This document shows positions 45,293 through 55,362 of a DNA stretch of 64,000 nucleotides, piece after piece (the stretch's first letter is position 1; each line of letters starts with the position of its first letter). The notes beneath the pieces are model-generated. The model searched no databases. It was not told where the DNA came from and saw nothing but the letters and a program-made list of their open reading frames with translations. Location: NCBI GenBank assembly GCA_035079385.1, contig JAVHKY010000054.1:9029501-9093500 (forward strand). Reading direction: 5' to 3'. The stretch comes from Aspidiotus rigidus (taxonomy: Eukaryota; Arthropoda; Insecta; Hemiptera; Diaspididae). The translations under genes and the position numbers were made by a program.

Positions 45293-45324
45293 GACGTTTC
45301 GTAGGACACTTCCTACATCATCAG
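45293..45324 (-). ncRNA. Hammerhead-like core, copy 4
   Basis: Exactly 956 bases from copy 3 and identical in the core. The monomers in between have the core deleted, except those at about 43577 and 44533, which read GAAACCTC. Confidence 0.35.
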
Positions 45325-45479
45325 AGGAACAAAACTTATCTAAGTGGGTGGATGCCCCAAGTTAGAAGAATTTCTATTTGTAATTCAAATTTTGCAGGCG
45401 CGATTATTGCACTTCAAAAATTATATTGTTTTGTTCCTCAGTCTCACAGAAATACATCATGATGCCCAGACCTGCTAAT

Positions 45480-46378
45480 GGTAATGAGTGAGGTATTACC
45501 GCATGCATGTCTTGCACTTGAGAATATTTGGCTTTGTATCTGGATTACATGTTTGATAGTTGATTACAATTGATCTTCTCCTACTGATGCCGTCAAATAT
45601 TTCGGATTTGAGAGAATCGCTTATGCCTGAAGTTGAAGCACAAACAACCCACAAGTGGATCATGCAAGAATTTTATGAAAAAATCAGTTTGGGGGCAGCC
45701 ATCACCCTGATCCCTCAAACAAGAACGAACAAATGATACAAAAACAGTTGAGATTAAATAATTTATAAATTTTGCGAATGGGAGGGTTGGGTTGACGCAC
45801 TCAAGTTGATGCAGTAGTGTCAAGACAATTTGTATTTAATTGGTACTGAAGTTCACGTACAGATTCATGTTCAATTTCGTACAACTTATTAAATAATGGT
45901 TTGAAAGCTGACGCGAGAGAGTTTTTTATTTCAATATTATCGATCGTTCGCTTTTCTATTAGAACATGTAATAAAAGTAATCGACCGATTACTCCGGGTT
46001 CTCAGAAATTTATCTAGGTACCCATGAAGAAGAATTACCGTCCGACAAGCGGAGAAAAATATCATTCTTTCAATATTGCGAATAATAAATATAGAAGATG
46101 ACTGTAGGTATCGTTCGTTTAAAACGCTTTTGGGATAGGAGAAGACCAAAAGCAATAATCTTATTTCGAAATAAAATTGAAGGTTACGATACCATTTAAT
46201 ATTATAAATATATTTCCTCTATAGTTAGTTCCACACCACGAATACGGCGAGAGTGTATAGAAAAACTTGATTTTTTTCCCTTACTAAAAAGTTTTTATTA
46301 CTTTTGAAAAATGACTTCGGAAATCGAACTGATAAAAAGTATTAGCAGAATGGAGACGACGAAGAATTCGATCGCTTT
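45480..46378. other. Intron sequence; no gene
   Basis: The frames 45593-45823 and 45937-46155 (minus) show no motif I know. Confidence 0.45.
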
Positions 46379-46600
46379 TTGACTTGTTTCATGTCTTTTG
46401 TCTCACCGTGCCCCTATTTGAAAATTCGCGAGTACACCCCCCCCCCTCCCCTCAAACAAGAGAGAGTGTGCGCGTGCAAATCTATACCTGATGTGAGATA
46501 CCTCAAAATATTTCTCATACCAGACTTAGACGACGCCAAGAAAGGAGGCGAACGAGTATATAATATCTGACAAGCACTTGACCTAGTAGAAGCCTAGACT
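46379..46600 (+). repeat. Second copy of the 'cgcgagtacacc' dispersed repeat
   Basis: 'gacttgtttcatgtctttt', 'aaaattcgcgagtacaccc', then 'ttagacgacgccaagaaagg' and 'gcacttgacctagtagaag' match 36945-37545 in order, with the AAT-rich middle missing. Confidence 0.7.
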
Positions 46601-46869
46601 AAAATATTTCAAGATGACTGATAAAATTTAAGAGACATGAAACATGATCTTCATTCATTCGGCAAAGCCGGAAAATTTCTTATAAGCCGACGTTGTTAGG
46701 CGACATGGGTCTATTTTATCGACTTTTCTAACTAGAAAAGTGAGGTATTACACCCGTAGCAAGGTCAACAGGGGGAGTGGGCAATGAACTTTCTCGACGT
46801 TTTAGGGGTCCTAGATCACAACTAGCATAAAAAAAAATTTCAGGTTTCCTTATATATATATTTATATAT

Positions 46870-47185
46870 ATAAGATTTTTTTGTCCGCGGAACTCCTCCG
46901 AAACTACCCGATGGATTTTTTTGTAACTTAGCCATATTGTAGTACTATATCTGAAGATGTGCACCTGCAATTTTTTTGAAAATCGGATGAGTAGTTCTCG
47001 AGAAATTTTCAATTTGTTGAGAAATTTTGCAGTATTTCGAGTACCTTTTTGTCCGCGGAACTCCTCCGAAACTACCCGATGGATTTTTTTGTAACTCGGC
47101 CATATTGTATTGAAGATGTGCACCTGCATTTTTTTTGAGGATCGGATGAGTAGTTCTCGAGAAATTTTTACTTTTGTTGAAAAAT
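46870..47185. repeat. Tandem duplication of about 165 bp
   Basis: 'ttttttgtccgcggaactcc', 'tccgaaactacccgatggat', 'gatgtgcacctgca' and 'atcggatgagtagttctcga' appear at about 46875-47015 and again at about 47045-47170. The minus strand keeps an open frame through both (46728-47192), but the repeated 'LLIRFSKKLQVHIF' peptide is not a family I know. Confidence 0.75.
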
Positions 47186-47534
47186 TTTTCACTATTACGA
47201 GTAGCTTCTTACGAATAGCTGCGAGTAGCTGCTTACGTTAGGAGAAGCGGATTTTCCTATACGTTTACCACTTTCGTTATCAGTACGTGTATTGTGATGA
47301 AGAACCTTTCATCATTCGACAGGTTCATTCTTTACCAAGGGTTCATTGGATTTTATTTCCGATGAAACCTTTTCGTTCAAATTTAGTACACTTGTATCTC
47401 GCTTCCCACAGCCCCTAGAGCGTTGAATTTTGTTTTGTCAAATTTTATTTGTTTTGTTAAATTTATTTTTTAACGGATAGTAGCAATGGCGAGTTGTTCA
47501 TTTTTCTAGCTATTTTTCATTATTATTAGTCATA

Positions 47535-48010
47535 CTCGATAGTTTTTTTTTTTTTTTTTATTATTATTATTATTTTACGAGCATTATAAACTGCACGAGG
47601 GTTATTTGCTCGGCGTTACAATCTTATTTTAGAACATTACTTGAATTAGGTTAAATTACGTAGGTACGTATTGGTGGAATTGAGTGGCGATCGAACGGAA
47701 TTTGTTGGTGAATTATATGAAGTTGTAGAATTGAGTGGTACGTAAATAAGTTAGGGTTGAGTCGATGGTTTCGGAGTTGTTGTTTAGTGCTGCATTGATA
47801 TTGGAAGATATATTTAGGGAGGTTCGAGTGGGTTGCAGGACGGGGCATGAGAAAAAATGATCAACTGATAAATTTTCTTGGAGACAGTGAGGGCATGATG
47901 GAGGAGCGAGATTAGTGAGAAGATAAATATGAGTAAGACGAGTGTGGCCTGTTCGCAGCCGAGCTAAAATGACCTCCTCTTGCCTTGAATTTCGTTGGGA
48001 TGAGGACCAA
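47535..48010 (-). pseudogene. Jockey-like non-LTR element 3' end
   Basis: Reading down from 48005 the minus strand gives 'SRQEEVILARLRTGHTRLTH' and 'CPHCLQENLSVDHFFSCP', the C-terminal GHT...C..C...H....C box of jockey/I-type polyproteins. It continues to an A-rich end seen as T and TTA runs at 47545-47575. The frame has no stop through the motif. Only the 3' end of the element is present. Confidence 0.7.
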
Positions 48011-48995
48011 AATGTGGGTTCACGTTTTATTTTTCTTAATTTGTTATTCGACTGATTTTAGTGAAAACCTTGACTTTGAATGATTAAGTACAATTTTTTA
48101 ATCTTCATCAAGTGTGCTGATGCGAGACTACCTGGGTGATTTCACTCTTAATTAATAATTGATTTATTTGTCATTTTTTCATGTATGGGCACATAATTAA
48201 TAGTGGTTCATAGTTGATTTGGGGTGTCAAAAGAGATGGAAAGATTATTTTCAATTTGGACTGGCTTTTTTGAGTGAGATTTGAGATTAGACTAACGAGT
48301 AAACCGGGCTTGGGTGCTATATATTTTTACCGAATTTTCTAGCTAGAAAAGTGAGGTATTTTGTTAATACGTTTGGAATGGTTGAAGCGTGAGGGAAGGA
48401 ATGAGGGGTTGACTATTGGGTGATTGGTTGCTTCTTTCGTTTCGACATCGATTTTTTTAGTTTTTCGGGATCTCGTTGTAACTGGATTCCCAGATGAAGA
48501 ATTTTGGGGTGGAGTGTGCATAGAAAATGGTGATATGATAACGTGAAGGCAATTTATGAGTGCACGAGAGGAATAGCAGCTGGAGATAGCTTTAAGAGAT
48601 GCCAGGAATCGGAAGTGATGAAGAATTGAACCACTCAGCACTAATATATAGTATACTAGACTAATAATATGCTAAGAATAAGGTATGGGAAAAAATGATT
48701 GTAGAGCTCTTTTTTATTAGAAACAACTGTTATAGCCTCGTAGCAGTTTGGACAGGGGGAGGGGGAGTGGTTTTTCTGGAGACGTTTTGTAGGTTTTAGA
48801 TGACTCTTAGCCTAAATTATAACAAAATTCAGGTTTCCTTATTGGATTATAGGTATTTTTACTCTGTTATCTGTTGATGTGACATCGTAGTGATAGAATT
48901 TATAAACTGAGTTTTATTGTTTATTCTACAAATGTTTGACATGATTGACAGGTCATTGGTATTTAATTTAAAGAGAGGGAGTGACTCTCTCAATG
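48011..48995. other. Intron sequence; no gene
   Basis: 'ctagctagaaaagtgaggta' near 48340 repeats a phrase at 46725-46745 ('ctaactagaaaagtgaggta'), and 'aggggg...tttctggagacgtttt' near 48757 resembles 46770-46805, so 46725-46830 and 48335-48840 share a repeat. No gene. Confidence 0.5.
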
Positions 48996-48999
48996 TTTT

Positions 49000-49251
49000 T
49001 TGCATTGTGGGAAGAAAAGTCGTGTACTATTCACGCGACTGCGTGAGTGTTTTTTTTTTCAACTTATAGATTTCTACGAGATCGCGTCGTCAACAGCTCA
49101 TTCTGGTAGCAGTCAAGAACGTTTCGTGTTCGCGAACGTAGTTCAGAATGTCATCAATAAGAACAACGAGTACCGCGTCATCCTGCGCAAGTTCATCAAT
49201 AGGACTCCTGGACATCATTCTCAGCGATTTTTCAAGTACTTGTCTCAATAA
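49000..49251 (+). other. Unrecognised 83-codon ORF
   Basis: From about residue 23 the frame reads 'IDFYEIASSTAHSGSSQERF', 'VFANVVQNVINKNNEYRVIL' and 'RKFINRTPGHHSQRFFKYLS', with good protein-like composition. 'tttttttttcaacttatag' lies just before 'atttctacgag', so it could be a spliced exon on the plus strand. No family recognised. Confidence 0.25.
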
Positions 49252-49754
49252 ACTTTTTTATCTTCCTCCGAGTTCCAACCAGAGAATGATCGATTAGCAG
49301 CAGAAAACTTTCTCACTCGCTGTATTCTGTTTTTTCATTTATTTTCATTTCGGTATACGAGGTCTTAAAAAACGAGACCGAAATTAGTTGACCAGTAAGT
49401 AAGATATGAGTATTTTGATCGTGATGAACGCGATCCACCATGTAAGTGCTCCACATTAGAATAGGTACGAACCGTCTGGCTTTGACATCAACTGTGAATC
49501 GCCACGAACGGGTAAGAATTCTTGATGTGCAGTGCAGTGCTCAATTCAAAGCCCCCCACTCTCTTTTCCCACCCTCTTCGAAACTAACACGCGCGCTATA
49601 CTCGTACACACGTATCCGTACACAATGAACCCGAATCAAACTTTCCTCCGGGTATGAGAAGGAACGTTTGTAATCGAACTGAAATCCTTGGAATCCTGCA
49701 GCTTAATGCATCTTTTCGAATTCATTCTCACACGACGATATTGCTCCGAGAGAG

Positions 49755-49950
49755 TGTGTACGACTGTGCGATAAGGTACATAAACATCCCCAAAAACCCT
49801 GTAATGTTCGGTAAGCCAGCGGTCACTGCGCGATGCTCGTCGGGCGTGCGTGGGTAGTCCTCGTAACAAATGACGAGGAATGATGTTGCAAGCCGGCACT
49901 TCTCGGGGCTCCATTTTCCGACGAATTTTTTCGATCTTCGGAAATGTTGT
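49755..49950 (-). repeat. Solo LTR fragment related to the gypsy LTR
   Basis: Shares with 20545-20735, in the same direction, 'cataaacatc', 'ccaaaaaccct', 'gttcggtaagcca', 'cggtcactgcgcga', 'gtcgggcgtgcgt', 'gtagtcct' and 'gacgaattttttcgatctt'. No inner domain is attached and no TGTGACG/CGTCACA ends are found, so it is a fragment or a diverged family member. Confidence 0.7.
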
Positions 49951-50029
49951 ACAGAAGACCGCCGTCTTGCTAGTAATATATAAGAAGGCGATCTAAACTT
50001 AGATTTCCACTTCCCGAGTTCACAGGGTG

Positions 50030-51395
50030 GTCCAAAATGATGTTAACAGTTAAATGGGGATTTGGACTAAATTTGTTGTAGCGCAAAAACGAGAAACGTT
50101 AAACGTATAATTTAAATGTACGAAATTTGTATCCCAATTTTATCTTTGATTTGCGCCAATTATGAAGTCTCTACGACTTTTCTGAGCCGAGTTATGGACC
50201 AAAATGTGCCTAAAATTCAACAATTCGCCAGGGTTCCCAAAATATAAGGCTTGAAAATTAATTAATTTACATTAATGAGCTGAATTTCGAAAATTTTTAT
50301 CAATCAAGTTATTGTTTCTCAAGTGAATTTGGACTTGGAAAGCGAGAAAAATAGTAACAAAATCCTAAGAAACACCAAAGTGGGCTAATAGGCCCAAAAA
50401 AGGTCAAAATTTCCCCACATTGGAAAATCGTTCAAACTTTCAAATTTTAATTCGATTTTCAAATGGGCTTTTGCGCTGAGTCCGGAAAAAATGCTTGAAA
50501 AATTCCTTGAAGCACCAAAATGGTTTAATGGGTTAAAAAGGGCCAAAACTTTCCCAAATTCGAAAATCGTTCAACATTCGAAATTCTCTTTGGGCGACGT
50601 CATTCTGAATGCGGAATAGAGGGAGGAGTCGGACTGGAAAGGATCTTTTATGAAGAAAGGAAGGTAAATTACCTTGGAGATCCATTTTAAATAATTTAGA
50701 GAAGACGTAGGAAGTGTCGCCAAACTTGGGTTGTTTTCTCCTATTTTTACTAAAAATGTCACGTAAAACTGGAGTAAGAAGAAATCTTAACGGATGTTGT
50801 TCAGAAAAATTTTCCTCATAGCTGATCTTCATACAGGATTCTTCTAATTCAATTTGTATCATTCTGTAGTTCATAATTCATCAGCTTCCAGATTATTGCT
50901 TCCTACATCACAACACACTCGAAAATCTTCCTTACATATTTAAAAACTATTTCACCATCCGTAGTCAGCTTTGGTACCATGACGAGGGACTGATTTGGAT
51001 CAACACCCATTTCTCAAATTTCTCACCAAATCGGAAGCTTTAAATCGTTGAAAATTTCGAAGAAGTTGGATAAAAAATAGGTATCTGTCTCTGACTTTTA
51101 CTTTTATGATTTCGATGATGAAATACCAACATAAAATTCGAAGTGGAATATTGGCCAGATTTGGGCGGGGTCCACGGAGCTGTTGACTCCAAGTCCACGT
51201 ATCTTGGTAGGCCCCCGTACAGTCGTTTAACTACAATGAATACGTGTCCCGTATTTTTGCGCCGACAGAAGTACGGTCGTTACACTAAACTGAAACGCGT
51301 TACCGCAACATAAATAAAACTCGATGCGAACTTCGCGCGAGCTTTCGCGCCCGACAAATCGACTAATATTCGGCGAATTGTAAAATTTTCTTCTT
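50030..51395. other. Intron sequence; no supportable gene
   Basis: The 113-codon minus frame at 50533-50874 is open but has no known motif and no splice logic with the channel. Confidence 0.45.
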
Positions 51396-51397
51396 AC

Positions 51398-51563
51398 CCG
51401 TATCGCCATAGACTATTTACGAAAGCGAATTCGGCTAACGAACAAAATATGAAAGCTGTGCATCCGAAAAACCACAGATCATTCGAACGAACGTACGGCA
51501 CCGTGGGAAGCGATCTGCTAACTTCGACGCCCAGTACGATGAAAGTCAACAGTGTACCAGCAC
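51398..51563 (-). CDS. Cys-loop ion channel exon (M2-M3)
   Basis: The acceptor is 'gaatttgtcaccag' and the donor GTAAGA; 166 bases, 2 + 54 codons + 2. It begins AGTLLTFIVLGVEVSRSL after a split glycine shared with exon 58284-58439. M2 is 'TLLTFIVLGVEVS', the M2-M3 loop is 'RSLPTVPYVRSNDLWF', and M3 is 'WFFGCTAFIFCSLAEFAFVN', ending at 'SLWRY'. The SLP...Y.k..D.W pattern and AEFAFVN are diagnostic of pentameric ligand-gated channels, close to the insect glycine-receptor-like group. M2 forms the pore. The intron upstream is 6.7 kb and the one downstream 13.6 kb. Confidence 0.92.
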
Positions 51564-51569
51564 CTGGTG

Positions 51570-53010
51570 ACAAATTCCATTTTTCATCATCAAAACAATA
51601 GCACACTATTATAGACTACAGGTAAGCTTCATTAAACACTAGTCTGAATGGCGGTTTGAAATTGGAAACTGCCCTGAATCTCGCGAGCACATGTTTGACC
51701 TAAGGGAATTGCATTTTCGTTTTGTTATCCCATCAGCTGCGCGAGCGACGACGAACATAATGGCTGAAACTGTATGAATAAAAAATACATTTTGTAGCCA
51801 GCCACAACGTATTTAATCTGTATCTTTTACATGGAAAAAAAAAAGGCCGTGTCCTCGGATGCCATTAAGACGGCAGTAAACTGGTCGGGAAAAATTGGTC
51901 TGTTTCTTGATGTGCCTATACACAGTGTTTTGCACAAAACTACAACATCGAATAAAGAGCTGTATTTGGGAAGTAGCATTATAAATAATGACCTAAGTTC
52001 TTTAATAAAAAATCTACAGTAAAATGCATAAGATTCACGAACATTATGTGGCTTATCGAAAAGTTCTAGCTAGTGGAGAGAGAAGTTCGGATGCTTTCTC
52101 TCTTTCTCTAAGAAGAGTGTTAAGAACTTTTCTCGAGAGTTTACAAACGTGGGGATTTTTTTCTTATATTTCTGCACTATTCTCATTACGACTATAAGGT
52201 CAGGGACAGGAGAAAAGAAAGTTACATTGTAAATACTTAATGAATCGAAACGAAGAAAGGGAAAAAAGTTTCATAATTCAACTCGAGATATGGAGGGTTA
52301 GTATAGACGTCTAACTTGTATAGTTCGAGGGAGTTTAATCCGAGTACGCGGATAAGTGAATATTGTAAGAAATAAGATCTGTACTGAAAGATTACAATAA
52401 GGAACGAAATTTCTCATGAACGTTAGAACGTTGGATTTGATGAATAATATCAGTTTTTTTTTTATTTTTCAAACTGTTCGCCAAGTAAATGACTGAAAGT
52501 CTTCGAATCCTTTTGCTAACAAGCTTTACGCCTATTCCAGGGTCATGTTTTTTTCTTGTTGAAATCGACTGAAGATTTACGTGCTATGCGATCGCTCAAA
52601 ACGAGTCATCAGGTCGTATCAATTTGGTGGTACGTATAATTTGTGATTAAAGCAGTTGAAAGAAATAAGTAGAATGTAGGTAGTTGAGGGAGTCGGAGGT
52701 GGTTTCAGAGATGTTGCATAGTGCAAGTGTGGAGGTTATAGACGAGAAAACGTGTGGGAGAAACGTTGGTTTTAAAGGACAGGATATAAGACGAGATTAT
52801 AGACTAGACACAAATTTTGAAAAAGTGTGCTTTTTTTTTACTGCAAGATGCGTTTAATATAACATTTTGGTAACCGGCATGTTCTCAATGAAAAAGATTC
52901 GCTGAATTCGAAAATATCGGTAACTTTTTGATCCGACCTCTTTTAGTGGAGAAAGGGGGGGGGGTGGAACTTCAAAAAAATTGTTTTTTTTTTTTCTCAT
53001 TATTTCCATT
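51570..53010. other. Intron sequence; no gene
   Basis: 52640-52800 contains 'gtagttgagggagtcggagg', which resembles the 3' region of the jockey-like relics (for example 33627-33645), so another fragment may be here. The rest shows nothing. Confidence 0.45.
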
Positions 53011-53019
53011 ATTGAGCAG

Positions 53020-53285
53020 AAACAAAACCCTCTACTTCCGGCATTCTTTTGGTATAAACTTTTTAACGATATTCCCCGCTCCCTTATAGTTAAACTCAGC
53101 CGTCTTCGTTTTGGACACAATCGTCTCCCCACTCACTTAAAACGTTTAAATCTTTCCGAATCTGATATATGCCCCCTCCATCCAAACAATCCTTCTAAAG
53201 GCGACATCAATCATTATCTTTTCGAATGTCCAGAAATATCCAACATACTTGTAAAAAATACAGTAAGCTTAATAACAACACGATA
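53020..53285 (+). pseudogene. Non-LTR element C-terminal fragment (plus strand)
   Basis: The frame (within ORF 52981-53286) reads 'IVKLSRLRFGHNRLPTHLKR', 'LNLSESDICPLHPN' and 'GDINHYLFECPEI', the RLR.GHN.LP.HL...C..C...H....CP box at the end of jockey/CR1-type polyproteins. Its wording differs from the minus-strand copies at 33-35 and 47.6 kb, so it is another family. Confidence 0.65.
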
Positions 53286-53334
53286 AATGAAGCTCACCGA
53301 TAAAATAATAGGTACTTAATCTCAAGTAAACATA

Positions 53335-53664
53335 AAGACTAGATTAATAATAATTCACTACCCAACATCCTAAAAATCGCTGAGCTGAAATTGGTTAGGT
53401 ATCAAATGCAAATGAATTTTGAACGCTGAATTCAATGCCGTTCTCAGTTTTTTGATAGGACGCTTCAATTTTTCGTATTCGTCTGAAATATTCACATTTA
53501 CTCGCAGCGCGTTGTTGCGGAACGTAACACAACTTCTCGATAGCTGAAGTAGGTAGACAGTCTACCCTAATAAAAGATGGGACTGGGAACAGGTATGGGT
53601 ATCGTGTACAGTCTAGATAGGTATTGTGTGCGTATTGTAGTCGCAGAGAATGTATTCTGGTCAC
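53335..53664 (-). pseudogene. Fragment of an unknown repeated ORF, inverted partner of 56545-56700
   Basis: The minus frame 53395-53664 ends 'CEYFRRIRKIEASYQKTENG' and 'IEFSVQNSFAFD'. The plus strand at 56535-56640 gives 'EYFMRIRKNGTSYQKTEYG' and 'IEFSVQNSFK'. Differences fall mostly where they change codons mildly, so both descend from a coding sequence. The untranslated continuation ('cagctcagcgattttt', 'ttgggtagtga') is also shared. Confidence 0.5.
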
Positions 53665-54474
53665 CTATAAAAAACTACCCTCGCAATACTTTTTGTTTCC
53701 TCTTCACCCTCTTTCTCTTTATATATCCGGGAGATTGTCCTTGACGAACTCCGAACTGTCTTCGACAATTCGGAATCATTATCTTCAAACGACTTTTTTT
53801 ATCAGTCATTGCAAGAATGCTGTATACGTCCTATTGTTAATGCGAATTGCATTATACGCCTATTATTAAAGCACTATCGCATGAACATTTATGTAAGAGA
53901 GATCGTGAATCGAATGGTAGATGCTTGACCAGAGATCACAATGAGAACCTTATTTTCAACTGCGTGCAGAGTAGCATGGTCTATTCTGGATTATTGCTAG
54001 AAAGAAGAAATCAAAATAATAATTATAGTGACTATATAATCATTACTCTCCTAGCAGCTTTTATTAGGGTTTTGAGAAATTATTAATCAATTCAATAACA
54101 TTGGCGCGTGTTGCGACTTCTGAAAACTTTTCTTTTAAAATATTGCATAGAATCTTCAATCATTGAATTATTAATCGTTCCATTTAGTTCTAAAACTACA
54201 ACGCTGACACATAACCGAGGATGGGTTGATAATTATTTCTTATAAACAGCATTAAAATGAATTAATTCATGTTTCGAGAAAATTTCAAGACGTTGATATT
54301 ACGATTACTCAACGAACATGAATAAGCAGGAAAACATACCTACGTTCGAGATGAAGCTTGAACAACAGATACTACCTGATATTTCAAAATGATACAATAT
54401 AAATAAGGTATGACCATACGACATTTATTTACATTTTCTATTTACATGAATAAACATCTGAACATTTTTCACTT

Positions 54475-54513
54475 TTATTCCTTTTTCTTTTCAGACTTCA
54501 ATTTCTCAATCTC
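54475..54513 (-). CDS. Candidate small nested gene, exon 3
   Basis: The acceptor is 'ttatgtttcag'. Twelve codons, EIEKLKSEKKKE, and TAA. Phase 0 start, matching exon 2's end. Confidence 0.5.
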   Translation of the reverse strand, partial: EIEKLKSEKKKE

Positions 54514-54642
54514 CTGAAACATAAGAACAAACACGATAAGGTTACACAACTCGAATCCATTATCAATTCCTGAGATTCGCATCTAGTCTTACGTTCTCAG
54601 AATAAACGTCACTAACAGGTAAGCATTATAAAAGCTACATAC

Positions 54643-54741
54643 TTCACGTAAGGACTGGATCTGCTTTATCTGCTTTTCCATCTCCATTTTCATTTCAGTT
54701 TTCTCCGTTTCCATCTGTTTTTTCATCTCTTTCTTCTCTTT
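54643..54741 (-). CDS. Candidate small nested gene, exon 2 (coiled coil)
   Basis: The acceptor is 'gaaacttacag' (or four bases further, after 'aaag') and the donor GTATGT in phase 0. The open frame reads 'EKKEMKKQMETEKTEMKMEM', then 'EKQIKQIQSLRE', a continuous charged heptad-like helix that carries on into exon 3. Other frames of this exon are closed by a stop. Confidence 0.5.
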
Positions 54742-54808
54742 CTGTAAGTTTCAAACTGATAAATTATTCAATTTTGGTAACACAGAGGCATGTGAAATGT
54801 TTACTTAC

Positions 54809-55013
54809 TCTTTCTTCTTTCAGTTGGTCTCGTAAGCTCAGCAATTTCAAGACCATAGATGACGAACGGAACGACAGGTAACGTGGTATAATACGTAATC
54901 CGACCAAAACGCTCGAATTTTCTCAAATCGTAGTTAGTGAAGTAACTTTGCGTCGAAGTTTTAGCTTTATTTAAAGACGAAATGATCAGTTTCCAGGGCA
55001 ATGGCATCCGCAT
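54809..55013 (-). CDS. Candidate small nested gene, exon 1
   Basis: Minus strand, ATG at 55013, donor GTAAGT at 54808. The frame from this ATG reads 'MRMPLPWKLIISSLNKAKTS', 'YFTNYDLRKFERFGRITYY' and a hydrophobic 'TTLPVVPFVIYGLEIA'. This looks like a small membrane or mitochondrial protein, but joining it to exon 2 needs the acceptor four bases further on. A second frame from the ATG at about 54862 ('MVLKLLSLRDQLKEER') joins exon 2 with the ordinary acceptor and makes an all-coiled-coil protein of about 60 residues. I cannot decide between the two. The unit lies inside the 6.7-kb intron of the channel, on the same strand. No family recognised. Confidence 0.45.
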
Positions 55014-55050
55014 AATGAAGCGAAAGAGACTCTCATAAGACAGCTGTAAG

Positions 55051-55270
55051 TGTTGGAAATGCTGTTTGCTCCACGGCTAACCTGTGATAGTTTTTATGCA
55101 TGTCATGTTCGAAGTTTGATTGTTGTACTACTCCTTATGTCGTCGTCGTTATTTTATGAGAATCGTCAAGTTTTTTTATAGAAAGTTTTGTAAAGTTATA
55201 TTCTGTGTAAATAAAGTTGTAGAAAGTCATCGGAATTGATTTCGGAAGTTAGATCGAATATTATTTCCAA
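55051..55270 (+). repeat. Probable 5' LTR of a copia-like element
   Basis: It begins TGTTGGAAAT and ends ATTTCCAA, an 8-bp inverted repeat at the usual copia position. It is followed at once by a primer-site-like sequence and then by gag. The last bases are not a clean CA, so the 3' border is approximate. Confidence 0.55.
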
Positions 55271-55272
55271 AG

Positions 55273-55289
55273 TTGGTAGCATAGGCCCG
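55273..55289 (+). promoter_or_regulatory. Possible primer-binding site of the copia-like element
   Basis: TTGGTAGCATAGGCCCG directly after the LTR end. Copia elements prime with (part of) initiator tRNA-Met, and the 'GG.....GGCCC' wording is reminiscent of that. Not certain. Confidence 0.35.
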
Positions 55290-55362
55290 TGGTTAGAAGA
55301 CGGATTTCATTATTGGTGCCATCAGTCAAAGTTGGACAGGTCAAATATTGAAAACCAAGTGA

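Larger units (their letters stand above)
42420..45478 (-). repeat. 3-kb array of ~190-bp monomers in a 956-bp higher-order unit
   Basis: The monomer landmark 'aagtgggtggatgcc' falls at about 42481, 42670, 42866, 43053, 43235, 43430 and 43626, so monomers are 182-196 bases. Five of them make a unit of 956 bases: 'gcgcgattat' recurs at 42725, 43681 and 44637, exactly 956 apart, then at 45398 (a shorter last unit). The three units are nearly identical while neighbouring monomers differ, the sign of recent amplification of the pentamer. Each monomer has, or has lost, a hammerhead-like core on the minus strand. The array starts right after the R1-like relic's flank and ends at 45478. No protein is encoded. 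Confidence 0.92.

Noticed and set aside
42420..45478. CRISPR-like array
   Set aside because: Tandem monomers without alternating repeat and unique spacer, in a eukaryotic genome; it is a satellite.
50533..50874. 113-codon minus-strand ORF as the missing channel loop exon
   Set aside because: No splice acceptor in the needed phase and no basic post-M3 motif; the exon at 37675-37840 fits instead.
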